Shown: positions 1-8,831 of the stretch, one piece after another
Layout: each line of letters starts with the position of its first letter
Numbering within the stretch: position 1 is the first letter of the stretch
Assembly (NCBI RefSeq): GCF_001421515.1
Contig: NZ_LMKM01000012.1
Location: 145,588-209,587 of the forward strand
Length of the DNA: 64,000 bases
Direction of reading: 5' to 3'
From: Pedobacter sp. Leaf216
Lineage (GTDB): Bacteria > Bacteroidota > Bacteroidia > Sphingobacteriales > Sphingobacteriaceae
Translations under genes and position numbers: made by a program
Notes under the pieces: generated by a model
What the model was told of the DNA's origin: nothing
The model's input: the letters and a program-made list of their open reading frames with translations, nothing else
The model's database searches: none

Positions 1-1358
1 TAGGTGTATTTGGTTTAAAAGATTATGTTTTTCAAAAATTAACGCCAACAAGGGCAAGTATATTTGCATCACTTATAGCACTGTTTGGCGCTCCGGTTAT
101 AATGGCCAATCAAGGCTGGGATGATCACGACCGTTCGGATATCCATGTGGCGAGAGATATGTCGGTAAATTACCTAAAATCGTGCGCACCAAATGCCATC
201 CTCTTCACCTATGGCGATAATGATACCTATCCCGTTTGGTATGCCCAGGAGGTTGAAAACATCCGTCCGGATGTGCGCATTGTAAACCTAAGTTTATTTA
301 CTGCTGATTGGTACATTGATGGGATGCGCAGAAAGCAAAATGAATCTGCTCCATTGCCAATTACGCTAAAACCTGAACAATACGTTGAGGGTACAAGGGA
401 TATTATGTATTACCAGGATTATAAAATAGCCCAGCATATCGAGTTAAAGCAGATTTTAGACGTGCTCCTATCCGACAGTGATGAAGATAAGGTAACCATG
501 AATGATGGCACAAAGTATAATGTATTGCCAACCAAAAACCTTAAACTGGCAGTAAACCCGCAACAGGTTCTGGATACCGGAACCGTGCCTAAAGAAGATG
601 CAGGTAAAATTGCCAGCAGCATGGAATGGACTTTTGGTTCGGAATATGTAACAAAAGGCACCCTTGCTTTATTTGATATTTTAACACATAACAACTGGGA
701 AAGACCCATTTATTTTAGTGGCGCAATGCCGAATGAACAGTATTTGGGGCTAAACAAATACCTTTACTCGGAAGGGTTAAACAAAAGATTGCTGCCTTTA
801 AAACCAGATACTGCAATAACCGAAGATTATGAACGTGTAAACTTAAAACCTTTATACAACAACCTGATGAATGTTTACGCTTTTGGCAATATTAAATACG
901 CCAACCATTTAGACAGACAATCTGCTGATGATGTAACCATGTTAGCCAACATGTTTAACGGCCTTTTAAATGGTTTGATCAATGAAGGTAAAGTTGCTGA
1001 AAGTAAAAAAGTGGCCAACAAATACCTGGAAGTAATTCCTACTAAATTTTACAGCATGCGCCAGGTAATGAGCACCTACTATTTTACGGAAAGCCTATAC
1101 CGATTAAACGATATAAACCATGCAAATGCAATGATCATAAAATCTGCTGATTATGTAGGTAAAGAGCTTACCCACCTGGCTGATGTTTCGGAAAGTAAAA
1201 ATCAATTGTCATCAGAGCAGGATGTTCGTTTTTACCTAGGCTATTTAGGACAGATGGTAAAATTAACGGAGGTTTTTAAGCAGGATGCACTGAGTAAAAG
1301 TTTAGAAAAACAGTATAACGATCTGATTGTAAGATTTACTCCTTTTGCGGCAGGTTAA
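1..1358 (+). CDS. DUF2723 family membrane protein, C-terminal part (5' end outside window)
   Basis: The reading frame is open from the window edge (codons in phase with position 3), so the gene begins upstream and only about 452 codons are visible. An internal ATG at 102 is not the start: the residues before it (a hydrophobic stretch ending in GAPVIMANQGW) match the last membrane segment of the full-length paralogue that follows. The visible part is therefore the end of the membrane domain plus the soluble C-terminal domain, which ends in helical, TPR-like sequence. DUF2723 proteins are related to human TMEM260, an O-mannosyltransferase, so a role in glycosylating exported proteins is possible but inferred. 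A strong hairpin terminator follows directly, which separates it from the paralogue. Confidence 0.85.
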   Translation, partial: GVFGLKDYVFQKLTPTRASIFASLIALFGAPVIMANQGWDDHDRSDIHVARDMSVNYLKSCAPNAILFTYGDNDTYPVWYAQEVENIRPDVRIVNLSLFTADWYIDGMRRKQNESAPLPITLKPEQYVEGTRDIMYYQDYKIAQHIELKQILDVLLSDSDEDKVTMNDGTKYNVLPTKNLKLAVNPQQVLDTGTVPKEDAGKIASSMEWTFGSEYVTKGTLALFDILTHNNWERPIYFSGAMPNEQYLGLNKYLYSEGLNKRLLPLKPDTAITEDYERVNLKPLYNNLMNVYAFGNIKYANHLDRQSADDVTMLANMFNGLLNGLINEGKVAESKKVANKYLEVIPTKFYSMRQVMSTYYFTESLYRLNDINHANAMIIKSADYVGKELTHLADVSESKNQLSSEQDVRFYLGYLGQMVKLTEVFKQDALSKSLEKQYNDLIVRFTPFAAG

Positions 1359-1378
1359 CCAAAAACATTCTAAATTTT

Positions 1379-1420
1379 AACCGATAGGCAGATTTTACAT
1401 TTCTGCTTATCGGTTTTTAA
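1379..1420 (+). terminator. Rho-independent terminator after the first DUF2723 gene
   Basis: A perfect 14-bp stem (AACCGATAGGCAGA at 1379-1392 pairing with 1402-1415) is followed by a T-rich tract. It lies 20 bp after the stop codon. The second DUF2723 gene starts about 150 bp further on, so the two are probably transcribed separately. Confidence 0.85.
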
Positions 1421-1573
1421 TTTGTAAATAGATTAAAATCCTTTAAGATAATAGACTTAAGCCGTTAAAAATTGTTAAATCAATCCAAAAATTTACCTGT
1501 TTTATCGACTAGAATAGTTAATTTCGGCAGCATTTTTATGTGAAAACAATTTTTAATATCATTAAACAAACCA

Positions 1574-4500
1574 ATGAATTATTCAAAAGTTAATAATATA
1601 GTAGGCTGGATCTGCTTTTTAATTGCTACACTAACTTACGTTTTAACCTTAGAACCATCTGCAAGCTTTTGGGATTGCGGTGAATTTATCGCATCAGCAT
1701 TTAGAATGCAGGTTGTTCACCAACCGGGTGCGCCTTTATTCTTAATGATCCAACGTTTCTTCTCCATTTTTGCTACAGGCGATTTAACTAAAATTGCTTA
1801 CTGGATGAACGTAGGTTCGGCTGTTTCAAGCGGGGCAACTATCTTATTCTTATTTTGGACAATTACCGCACTGGCTAAAAAAACAGTGCTAAAAGCTGGC
1901 GAAGAGCTTACAACAGGCAAACTGATCAGCATTATGGGTGCAGGAGCCGTTGGTGCACTGGCTTATACTTTTTCTGATAGTTTTTGGTTTTCTGCTGTAG
2001 AATCAGAAGTTTACGCGCAATCGTCGCTATTTACTGCGATTGTATTCTGGGCTATCCTTAAATGGGAAGCACATGCCGATGAGCCAAGGGCTGATAGGTG
2101 GTTATTGTTTATTGCATACATCATGGGTTTATCTATCGGTATTCACTTGTTAAACTTATTAACCATCCCAGCGCTAGCTTTTATTTATTACTTTAAAAGA
2201 ACGGATAAGGCAACAACATCAGGAATTATCAAAACCCTTATTGTCGGTATCTTAATCCTTGCGGTAATCCAGTATGGTATTATCCAGTACCTGGTTTCAT
2301 TCGGTGCATATTTCGATCTGTTTTTTGTAAATACATTGGGAATGGGCTTCGGAACAGGTGTTTTATTCTTTGCCGTTTTATTAATCGGTGCGTTGGTTTG
2401 GGGTATCCGTTATTCTATTCAGCACCAAAAGAAATTGTTAAACTTAGGTTTAATTTCTACCGTTTTAATCATTTTCGGCTATGCTTCTTTCTCGATGATC
2501 ATCATCAGGGCCAAAGCAGACCCGAATTTAAATAACAGTGCACCAAAAGATGCTTTCTCTTTCTTAAGTTACTTAAACCGTGAACAATACGGCGATAGGC
2601 CGTTGGGTTACGGACCTAATTATAACTCTGAAAGAACAGGTGTTACTGAAGGAAAAACAATCTGGAGAAAAGGCAAAGACAAATATGAAGTAGCAGGTAA
2701 AAAAACCGACTATGAGTATAGCAACAACACTTTATTGCCACGTATGTATAGTGATGATCCTAAACATGCTGCTTTTTACAAAGAGTGGATGCATTTGGAT
2801 GATTCTAAAAATCCTAATCTGGTTGATAACGTTGGCTTTTTAGCCAGTTACCAAATTGGTTATATGTATATGCGTTACTTTTTCTGGAATTTTGTTGGCC
2901 GCCAGAACGATGAACAAGGTCAGGGAAGTGGTTTTGAAGGCGAATGGATTAGCGGTATCAAACCAATTGATGCCATGCTGAGAGGCGATCAAAGCCATTT
3001 ACCGCCATCAACAGTTGATAATAAAGCGTATAACCGTTTCTTCTTTTTACCTCTAATTTTAGGTATAATTGGCGCACTTTGGCATTTTAAACGCAACCAA
3101 AAAGATGCTGGTGTTGTGGGTTTATTATTCTTTTTTACCGGTATTGCAATTGTATTGTATCTAAATCAAAAACCTTTAGAGCCACGCGAAAGAGATTACG
3201 CCTATGTAGGGTCGTTTTATGCCTTTGCCATATGGATAGGGCTCGGGGCGCTCGCCATTAAAGAATGGGTATTTAAAAAAGTAAGTCCTACCGCTGGTGC
3301 TATTGGGGCAACTGTAATTGGTTTATTGGCTGCTCCGGTAATTATGGCTGAGCAGGGATGGGATGATCACGATCGTTCTACCAAATTGGTTCCTCACGAT
3401 ATTGCTTTGGATTACCTTCAATCCTGCGCACCAAATGCCATCTTATTTACCTATGGTGATAATGATACCTACCCGCTTTGGTATATTCAGGAGGTTGAAA
3501 ATGTTCGTCCGGATGTGCGTATTGTAAACTTAAGTTTATTCGATACGGATTGGTATATTAATGGTTTAAGGCAAAAACAAAATGAATCGGCACCATTGCC
3601 AATCTCGATGAAACCTGAGCAATATGTGCAGGGTGAAAGAGATGTAATGCCATACGATGATTACAAAATTGCCGGTAGCGTTGAGCTTAAAAACGTTGTA
3701 GATTTATTATTATCGAATGATGAAAGCGATAAAGTACCAATGCAGGATGGAACAAAATCTAATTTCTTACCAACAAAAAACCTAAAAATTACAATCGATC
3801 CTAAACAGGTGGTGAGTACCGGTACTGTGCCTGCCGCTGATGCCGCGAAAATTGCCTCAGAAATGGACTGGAAATTTAACAAAGGTTATGTTACCAAAGG
3901 AACTTTAGCCATGTTTGATATTCTTGCGCACAACAATTGGAAGCGTCCTATTTATTTTGCTTCTACAGTACCTTCTGAGCAATATAACGGACTAGATAAG
4001 TATTTATACAGCGAAGGTTTAGCTTTGCGTTTATTGCCACTTAAGGCTGATACAACAGCATCTGAAGACAGACCTGAGCAGTTAAACACACCTGTTCTAT
4101 ATAACAACGTGATGAACAAATTTAAGTGGGGAAATATGAAAACCGCTAAATATTTGGATCCACAATCATCTGATGATACATTTATCTTCACCAACATCTT
4201 CAGCAGCCTAACAGGAAGCTTAATTAAAGATGGTAAAATTGATGAGGCTAAAAAAGTAATTGATAAATATTACGCTGTAATGCCTGATAAATTTTTCGGC
4301 ATACGCACCGTGGTTGTAAAGTTCTACATGGCCGAAAACTTATACAAGCTTGGCGAAACAGCAAGAGCAAACGATATTTTAGATAAATCTGGCGATTACA
4401 TCAACAAGGAACTAAACTACCTTGCAGATATTTCACAATCGAAAGGTTTAACGGGATCGCAGAATATTCAAACTGGTTTATATTATCTGGATAGAATGAT

Positions 4501-4615
4501 TAAAACCAGTAAAGCTGCTGGCCAGGATAAATTGAGTGATAAATTACAGAAAACATTCAATAGCCTGGAAAGCCGTTTGTCAATGTTCTTCCCTCAGCAA
4601 GGTCCGCAGCAATAA
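1574..4615 (+). CDS. DUF2723 family protein (TMEM260-like putative protein O-mannosyltransferase)
   Basis: This 1013-residue protein has a polytopic N-terminal half (roughly residues 10-590 with many hydrophobic helices) and a soluble C-terminal domain of about 400 residues. The DUF2723 signature is EPSASFWDCGEF at residues 27-38. Its acidic residues Asp34 and Glu37 sit in the first extracytoplasmic loop, where GT-C glycosyltransferases carry catalytic acids. A conserved GWDDHDRS motif marks the start of the C-terminal domain. Human TMEM260 is a protein O-mannosyltransferase, and Bacteroidota glycosylate many exported proteins, so a similar role is a reasonable inference, not shown here. The product is closely related to the preceding partial gene. 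The start at 1574 gives the expected short N-terminus before the first helix. Confidence 0.9.
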   Translation: MNYSKVNNIVGWICFLIATLTYVLTLEPSASFWDCGEFIASAFRMQVVHQPGAPLFLMIQRFFSIFATGDLTKIAYWMNVGSAVSSGATILFLFWTITALAKKTVLKAGEELTTGKLISIMGAGAVGALAYTFSDSFWFSAVESEVYAQSSLFTAIVFWAILKWEAHADEPRADRWLLFIAYIMGLSIGIHLLNLLTIPALAFIYYFKRTDKATTSGIIKTLIVGILILAVIQYGIIQYLVSFGAYFDLFFVNTLGMGFGTGVLFFAVLLIGALVWGIRYSIQHQKKLLNLGLISTVLIIFGYASFSMIIIRAKADPNLNNSAPKDAFSFLSYLNREQYGDRPLGYGPNYNSERTGVTEGKTIWRKGKDKYEVAGKKTDYEYSNNTLLPRMYSDDPKHAAFYKEWMHLDDSKNPNLVDNVGFLASYQIGYMYMRYFFWNFVGRQNDEQGQGSGFEGEWISGIKPIDAMLRGDQSHLPPSTVDNKAYNRFFFLPLILGIIGALWHFKRNQKDAGVVGLLFFFTGIAIVLYLNQKPLEPRERDYAYVGSFYAFAIWIGLGALAIKEWVFKKVSPTAGAIGATVIGLLAAPVIMAEQGWDDHDRSTKLVPHDIALDYLQSCAPNAILFTYGDNDTYPLWYIQEVENVRPDVRIVNLSLFDTDWYINGLRQKQNESAPLPISMKPEQYVQGERDVMPYDDYKIAGSVELKNVVDLLLSNDESDKVPMQDGTKSNFLPTKNLKITIDPKQVVSTGTVPAADAAKIASEMDWKFNKGYVTKGTLAMFDILAHNNWKRPIYFASTVPSEQYNGLDKYLYSEGLALRLLPLKADTTASEDRPEQLNTPVLYNNVMNKFKWGNMKTAKYLDPQSSDDTFIFTNIFSSLTGSLIKDGKIDEAKKVIDKYYAVMPDKFFGIRTVVVKFYMAENLYKLGETARANDILDKSGDYINKELNYLADISQSKGLTGSQNIQTGLYYLDRMIKTSKAAGQDKLSDKLQKTFNSLESRLSMFFPQQGPQQ

Positions 4616-4639
4616 GCGGATGCTTAAAACGGTTTACGA

Positions 4640-4670
4640 AGCAGCTACATTAATTTGTAGCTGCTTTTTT
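4640..4670 (+). terminator. Rho-independent terminator after the second DUF2723 gene
   Basis: The 10-bp stem AGCAGCTACA (4640-4649) pairs with TGTAGCTGCT (4656-4665) around a 6-nt loop and runs into six T residues. It sits 25 bp after the stop codon. Confidence 0.88.
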
Positions 4671-4705
4671 GTTTATTAGCTAATACAAAAGGGGTATTCG
4701 GTATT

Positions 4706-4910
4706 GTAACATCCTTCACCCTGAATTTATTTCAGGGTCTTTTTTCTATAGCATGATAGATGTTGAAACAAATTCAGCAGGACGAATCTCCATTGAGCAT
4801 TGCCAAATAGGAAATAAATATCGTAACATACATCACCCTGAATTTATCTCAGGGTCTTTTATCTATAGCATGATAGATGCTGAAATAAATTCAGCAGGAC
4901 GAATCTCCAT
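4706..4910. repeat. Two tandem 88-bp repeats with internal palindromes
   Basis: Copy 1 is 4706-4793 and copy 2 is 4823-4910, offset by exactly 117 bp with only a few substitutions. Each copy carries two short inverted repeats, CCTGAATTTATTTCAGG (second copy slightly changed) and TGCTGAAATAAATTCAGCA (first copy slightly changed), so the DNA or RNA can form two hairpins per unit. The element lies between convergent genes. A 61-codon frame across it is an accident of the repeat. Confidence 0.85.
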
Positions 4911-4940
4911 ATATCTTGTGTCTATCTTCACTGTTTAAAA

Positions 4941-4974
4941 TAAAAAATCCTGTTCAGCATTGCCAAACAGGATT
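4941..4974 (-). terminator. Terminator of accA
   Basis: On the minus strand AATCCTGTT (974-966 side) pairs with AACAGGATT (954-946 side) around an 11-nt loop, followed by a TTTTTTA tract. It lies 23 bp beyond the accA stop codon. Confidence 0.8.
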
Positions 4975-4997
4975 CAGATTATTTTATTATGTTATAA

Positions 4998-5960
4998 TTA
5001 TTCGTTAACTACTCCCATTGCACAGAATTTCTCAATTCGTTGTTCAATAAGTTTATCAGTTTTTAATTTGCCTAATGCAGCTAAATCTTTAATGATGTAA
5101 TCTTTCAAAGTTTTTCCCATTAACTCCGGATCCTGGTGTGCACCACCAAGCGGCTCAGGAATTATTCCATCAATAAGCTTGTTGCCAAACATATCATCGG
5201 ATGTCAGTTTTAAACATTCGGCAGCTTTTTCTTTAAAATCCCAGCTTCTCCACAAAATAGATGAGCAGGATTCAGGTGAAATTACCGAATACCAGGTATG
5301 CTCCAACATATACACTTTATCGCCAATACCAATACCTAAAGCACCTCCCGATGCACCTTCACCAACAACAACACAGATAATCGGCACCCGAAGAATAGAC
5401 ATTTCCAACAAATTTCTGGCAATTGCTTCACCCTGCCCGCGTTCCTCTGCCTCCAAACCAGGGTAAGCCCCCATGGTATCGATAAAAGAAATTACAGGTT
5501 TGTTAAATTTTTCGGCCAAGCGCATTAAACGTAAAGCTTTCCGGTAACCCTCAGGATTGGCCATACCGAAATTACGGAACTGACGCTCTTTAGTGTTTTT
5601 ACCTTTCTGGTGACCGATAACCATTACGGTTTGACCATTTATAGTAGCAAAACCACCAATAATAGCCTTATCATCTTTAACCGTTCTATCGCCGTGCATT
5701 TCAATAAAATCATCGCAGATCATACTGATGTAATCGAGCGTTTGCGGACGATCAGGGTGGCGGCTCATTTGAACCTTGTTCCAACCGGTTAAATTTTTAT
5801 ATAAGTTGTTGGTAGTTTCATCTAATTTACCATCAAGCTCGTCTAAAGTGGCAGACATATCTACCTTGGTTTTATCGGCAACTTGCTTAACCTTTTCTAT
5901 CTGCTGAACTAAATCGGCAATAGGTTTTTCAAAATCGAATGATGTTTTTATTTGCTGCAT
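4998..5960 (-). CDS. accA: Acetyl-CoA carboxylase carboxyltransferase subunit alpha
   Basis: The 320-residue protein has the usual length and layout of AccA. An N-terminal coiled segment (residues 1-50) is followed by the carboxyltransferase core with the characteristic segments [20 protein letters not shown] and [12 protein letters not shown], the last two forming the oxyanion and acyl-CoA site. It pairs with AccD to transfer the carboxyl group from carboxybiotin to acetyl-CoA, giving malonyl-CoA for fatty acid synthesis in the cytoplasm. No accD, accB or accC is adjacent, which is normal for Bacteroidota. It appears to be a single-gene unit with its own terminator downstream and a TAnnTTTG box just upstream of the start. 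Confidence 0.97.
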   Translation of the reverse strand: MQQIKTSFDFEKPIADLVQQIEKVKQVADKTKVDMSATLDELDGKLDETTNNLYKNLTGWNKVQMSRHPDRPQTLDYISMICDDFIEMHGDRTVKDDKAIIGGFATINGQTVMVIGHQKGKNTKERQFRNFGMANPEGYRKALRLMRLAEKFNKPVISFIDTMGAYPGLEAEERGQGEAIARNLLEMSILRVPIICVVVGEGASGGALGIGIGDKVYMLEHTWYSVISPESCSSILWRSWDFKEKAAECLKLTSDDMFGNKLIDGIIPEPLGGAHQDPELMGKTLKDYIIKDLAALGKLKTDKLIEQRIEKFCAMGVVNE

Positions 5961-5970
5961 AATTGAACCA

Positions 5971-5978
5971 CAAAAATA
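5971..5978 (-). promoter_or_regulatory. Possible -7 promoter box of accA
   Basis: The minus strand reads TATTTTTG, a match to the Bacteroidota -7 consensus TAnnTTTG, 10 bp upstream of the accA ATG. No convincing -33 element is visible at the normal distance, and the resulting leader would be only a few nucleotides, so this is tentative. Confidence 0.35.
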
Positions 5979-6083
5979 AGTAATTATTTTTAGTTTGAAG
6001 CGAACAGTTTTTTGTTTGCGTTTTTGGAGCGGAAAAATCGCTTAAAAAAGCTGGAAACTTTAATAGCAAGTAATAAAGCTAAA

Positions 6084-6195
6084 AGAGTTGACAACTTTAA
6101 TGGCAGGGTGCATAAGAAAGTTATCAACTCTAAAAAATAAAGCTAAAAGAGTTGACAACTTTAATGGCAGGGTGCATAAGAAAGTTGTCAACTCT
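6084..6195. repeat. Tandem pair of 48-bp palindromic repeats (TTGACAAC family), first cluster
   Basis: Each unit (6084-6131 and 6148-6195) has 15-bp arms AGAGTTGACAACTTT and AAAGTTGTCAACTCT around an 18-bp loop containing GGCAGGGTGCATAAG. The first unit has one arm mismatch. The spacer between units is AAAAAATAAAGCTAAA-like and is repeated in the second cluster. A decayed fragment of the same element can be seen at about 6050-6080. Confidence 0.9.
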
Positions 6196-6236
6196 AAATC
6201 TCTAATTTAAAATTTATCGACGCTGTATTATCAGTT

Positions 6237-6392
6237 TTATAATTTGAAAAGCAATTGCAGTAATTCTTTTTTTAAAGCAGTCCTGCCATTTACTTTAGCC
6301 CAGATGAAAAATCTGGGGCTGTCGCGGCTGTCAGGTTTAGCTAACACGGGCTGTACTACTATGAGGGGTTTCCGTAACACCGCCTTAAACTA
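6237..6392. other. GC-richer island between the two palindrome clusters, possible conserved element or gene remnant
   Basis: This stretch is clearly richer in G+C than its flanks. It contains a hairpin AGCCCAGAT-GAAAA-ATCTGGGGCT on the plus strand. The minus strand has an open frame of about 50 codons ending at 6237 (GTG possible at 6380) with a plausible composition, including the segment RFFIWAKVNGRTALKKELLQ. It could be the degraded end of a gene, a small ORF, or a non-coding interspersed element. I cannot choose between these from the sequence. Confidence 0.4.
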
Positions 6393-6408
6393 GCTAGTCA
6401 TGATGAAA

Positions 6409-6521
6409 AGAGTTGACAACTTTAATAGCAAGGTGCATAAGAAAGTTGTCAACTCTAAAAAAATAAAGCTAAAAGAGTTGACAACTTTAATAGCAGGGTG
6501 CATAAGAAAGTTGTCAACTCT
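6409..6521. repeat. Tandem pair of 48-bp palindromic repeats (TTGACAAC family), second cluster
   Basis: Units at 6409-6456 and 6474-6521 have perfect 15-bp arms AGAGTTGACAACTTT / AAAGTTGTCAACTCT and the same loop with AATAGCA in place of AATGGCA. The cluster ends 5 bp before the stop codon of the carboxypeptidase gene and could act as its transcription end or 3' mRNA stabiliser. Confidence 0.9.
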
Positions 6522-6525
6522 AATT

Positions 6526-8082
6526 TTAAAACTTAGCCGCCTCTCCTGCCTTTGGCAATGCTTTTTTGATAAACTCCCTGATATGGTTATTAGCGGTTTT
6601 AAGGTCATCTTTGCGCAGGTACATCATGTGCCCACTGCGGTAACCTTCCCAACTCATGCGATCTTGCAGTTTACCGGCGGCATCCAATTGCCACATGCTG
6701 TATTTAGCGTTAAAATAATCGCAGGCACCATCATAATAACCCGATTGCACCAACAAATGAAGATATGGATTTTGCGCCATCGCCTGGCGGAGGTTATCAC
6801 CCGTTTGGTCGCCGGTTTTATCCCAAGGGTAAACCGAACCGAACATATTGTATTTTAAATCGGTTTTATAATTAAGTTCATTGCGGATGTACATGTTAAT
6901 GGCTGGCGTAAAAGAGTGCAGCCATGAGGTTAATTCGGCATTATAATCAGGTCCTTCACCAGCACTCATTTTATCGATACCACGATAGCGCGAATCCAAT
7001 CTGCCAACGGTAAAACCTTTATCTCTCAACAATTCTTTCCAAAAGAAATCGGTGGGCACGTTTAGGTTATAATCTAAAATCACCTTTTCCGAAAGGCCCG
7101 AATAACGCGCCATTTTAGCTGCGATTGCTTTTTTCTTATCTGCACCAAGAATTCCGCCTTGCGAAATTGCCGGAATTAATTCGTTGATGGTGAAATTTTC
7201 TACTTCGGGTAACATTGCCGTTAAATCTTTGCTTTGTAAATCGGCTGCCAGAGCTTTATGGTACCATGCAGTAGCAGCAAAATACGGTAAACGTAAAGCT
7301 GCATCAACAGGGCCGCTCCGCTCTATACCAAGCTCGGTAGGCGATACCAATACCACGCCATTTAAATACATCCACTGGCTATTCTGTAACTCTAAGGCAA
7401 GCCCCGAAACGCGGGTGGTGCCATAACTTTCGCCTATTAAAAACTTGGGTGATGCCCAGCGGTTATTGCGGGTTACAAAAGTATTAATCCACTCGGCCAG
7501 GTATTTTATATCAGCACGTACACCAAAAAATTTATTTGTCGGAATATCTTTACTTACTGCCCTTGAGTAACCTGTATTAACGGGATCGATGTAAACAATA
7601 TCGGCAACATCTAAAATAGAATAAGGGTTTTCTTTATACCCGTAAGGCTGAACAGGGTAACCTTCATCATCGATATTTAGCACCACCGGACCAGTATAGG
7701 CAATGTGCATCCAAACTGAAGCAGAGCCCGGCCCACCATTGAAAGAAATTACCAGCGGTCTTTTATCGCGGTTTTGCACATCGCTGCGTTCGTAATAGGT
7801 ATAAAACAAGCCGGCAATGGGTTTTCCTTCTTCATCCCAAACCGGAAGCGTACCTGTAGTGGCTTTATAGGGAACAGCTTTTCCATCGATGTTTACCGAA
7901 TGGTTGGTAACCACAGCACTTTCTACTTTAATGGTTCTTTCGTTTGTTAGCGATTTTGGTTCGTCTTTTACGGTAACCTGTGTGGTGGTTACGGTTTCTT
8001 TTGACTGATTTTTTCTTGGTCCTTGTGCCTGCACATAAATGGCTGCACACAGTAATGTGGTGAGTAAAAATTTAAATTTCAT
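6526..8082 (-). CDS. Secreted S10 family serine carboxypeptidase
   Basis: The protein is a peptidase S10 (alpha/beta hydrolase fold) of 518 residues, cleaving C-terminal residues from peptides outside the cytoplasm. I chose the start at 8082 because it opens directly on a signal peptide (MKFKFLLTTLLCAAIYVQAQ); an ATG 30 bp further upstream would add a non-signal leader. The oxyanion motif NGGPGSAS and the nucleophile motif GESYGT (Ser219 from this start) are intact, and the C-terminal GHMMY carries the catalytic His. It stands alone between repeats and an XRE regulator gene, so no pathway partner is suggested by context. Confidence 0.93.
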   Translation of the reverse strand: MKFKFLLTTLLCAAIYVQAQGPRKNQSKETVTTTQVTVKDEPKSLTNERTIKVESAVVTNHSVNIDGKAVPYKATTGTLPVWDEEGKPIAGLFYTYYERSDVQNRDKRPLVISFNGGPGSASVWMHIAYTGPVVLNIDDEGYPVQPYGYKENPYSILDVADIVYIDPVNTGYSRAVSKDIPTNKFFGVRADIKYLAEWINTFVTRNNRWASPKFLIGESYGTTRVSGLALELQNSQWMYLNGVVLVSPTELGIERSGPVDAALRLPYFAATAWYHKALAADLQSKDLTAMLPEVENFTINELIPAISQGGILGADKKKAIAAKMARYSGLSEKVILDYNLNVPTDFFWKELLRDKGFTVGRLDSRYRGIDKMSAGEGPDYNAELTSWLHSFTPAINMYIRNELNYKTDLKYNMFGSVYPWDKTGDQTGDNLRQAMAQNPYLHLLVQSGYYDGACDYFNAKYSMWQLDAAGKLQDRMSWEGYRSGHMMYLRKDDLKTANNHIREFIKKALPKAGEAAKF

Positions 8083-8187
8083 CGAAAGTTTGGTTTGGTT
8101 GTTAAATATCAAACTAATGCAGCGTTAATCAAAAATCGCATTGGAAATGTTACCATAAAAGCGCCAAGCATATTTATTACTGCTGCT

Positions 8188-8349
8188 TTATGCCTTTAAT
8201 TCCTCAATCATTGATTTTGCCGCAGCCTGCTCAAATTCTAAAGTTTTAATTTTGAGAGAAATTTTTGCCTGCTTATCAAGGCCGCATTTAGCTGTTTCTT
8301 CCAAACAGTCTATTTCCAAATTTCTAGATATGCCAATAATGGTAGGTTT
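8188..8349 (-). pseudogene. Out-of-frame C-terminal segment of the XRE regulator (apparent frameshift)
   Basis: Downstream of the XRE gene's stop, the frame shifted by -1 is open from 8349 to a stop at 8188. Its last part reads as charged, helical coding-like sequence (for example EIDCLEETAKCGLDKQAKIS, ending SMIEELKA). It overlaps the end of the annotated frame and has no start codon of its own in a sensible place. One missing base between about 8352 and 8313 would join the two into a single protein of about 174 residues. A sequencing error, a real inactivating indel or programmed -1 frameshifting could each explain it. Confidence 0.55.
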
Positions 8350-8714
8350 TCAGGCATTTTTAATTTTAAATGAACCAAAACAGACCATAAATTCTTTGTT
8401 TTAAGATTAGTATCCTGCAATAACTGTAGCTTTCTTTTTAGCTTTAAAGATGCATAAGCAGCCCGATCAATCTGCTTATTTAATTTGGTTATAATCGCGC
8501 TTTTTGCATGGTCAGTTTTTGTATTGATTTCACTATGGATTATTTCAGGTACATTGTTGTTTAAAAATATCTCTATTTCTGAAAGCAGTAGCAGATTTTT
8601 TGTGGCTATACTTCGTGAACCATTTTCATACATTGCTGCCGAACTTCTGTTTATTCCAAGTAGGCCACTCATTTGATCTTGTGTAAGGCCTAGCTTCTCT
8701 CTGATGTTTTTCAT
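8310..8714 (-). CDS. Small XRE-family helix-turn-helix regulator (probably frameshifted near its C-terminus)
   Basis: Residues 1-50 form an XRE/Cro-type helix-turn-helix (REKLGLTQDQMSGLLGINRS, then AAMYENGSR). The rest is a charged helical region of unknown role, perhaps for dimerisation. The protein as read has 134 residues, but its last 15 or so are in doubt because another frame continues with coding-like sequence to 8188. TGTGACA repeats just upstream could be its own operator. No toxin, phage gene or other partner lies next to it, so its target is unknown. Confidence 0.75.
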   Translation of the reverse strand: MKNIREKLGLTQDQMSGLLGINRSSAAMYENGSRSIATKNLLLLSEIEIFLNNNVPEIIHSEINTKTDHAKSAIITKLNKQIDRAAYASLKLKRKLQLLQDTNLKTKNLWSVLVHLKLKMPENLPLLAYLEIWK

Positions 8715-8738
8715 TTACTATTCCTGTTACGGTAACCT

Positions 8739-8776
8739 TGTGACAATTTTTTCTGTCACATAAAATTCTGTCACAC
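8739..8776. promoter_or_regulatory. Cluster of TGTGACA half-sites upstream of the XRE gene
   Basis: TGTGACA at 8739-8745 faces TGTCACA at 8754-8760, giving an inverted repeat, and TTCTGTCACA recurs as a direct repeat exactly 15 bp on (8751-8760 and 8766-8775). The cluster lies 25-60 bp upstream of the XRE start codon, the usual place for an autoregulatory operator. The link to this regulator is inferred from position. Confidence 0.5.
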
Positions 8777-8831
8777 TTTTTAAAAATTTATTTTGCACAG
8801 CTATCGGATAATTGCAAAGTAAGCTAGCAAT

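Noticed and set aside
102..1358. Complete 418-residue protein starting at 102
   Set aside because: The frame stays open to the window edge and the upstream residues align with the paralogue's membrane segment, so 102 is an internal Met.
4753..4938. 61-codon frame
   Set aside because: It translates the tandem 88-bp repeat; the protein repeats itself for that reason only.
6084..6521. CRISPR array
   Set aside because: Repeats are long palindromes in two pairs with repeated, not unique, spacers, and there are no cas genes.
6400..6858. 152-codon plus-strand frame
   Set aside because: It runs through palindromic repeats and then opposite the C-terminus of the S10 carboxypeptidase; composition is that of an antisense shadow.
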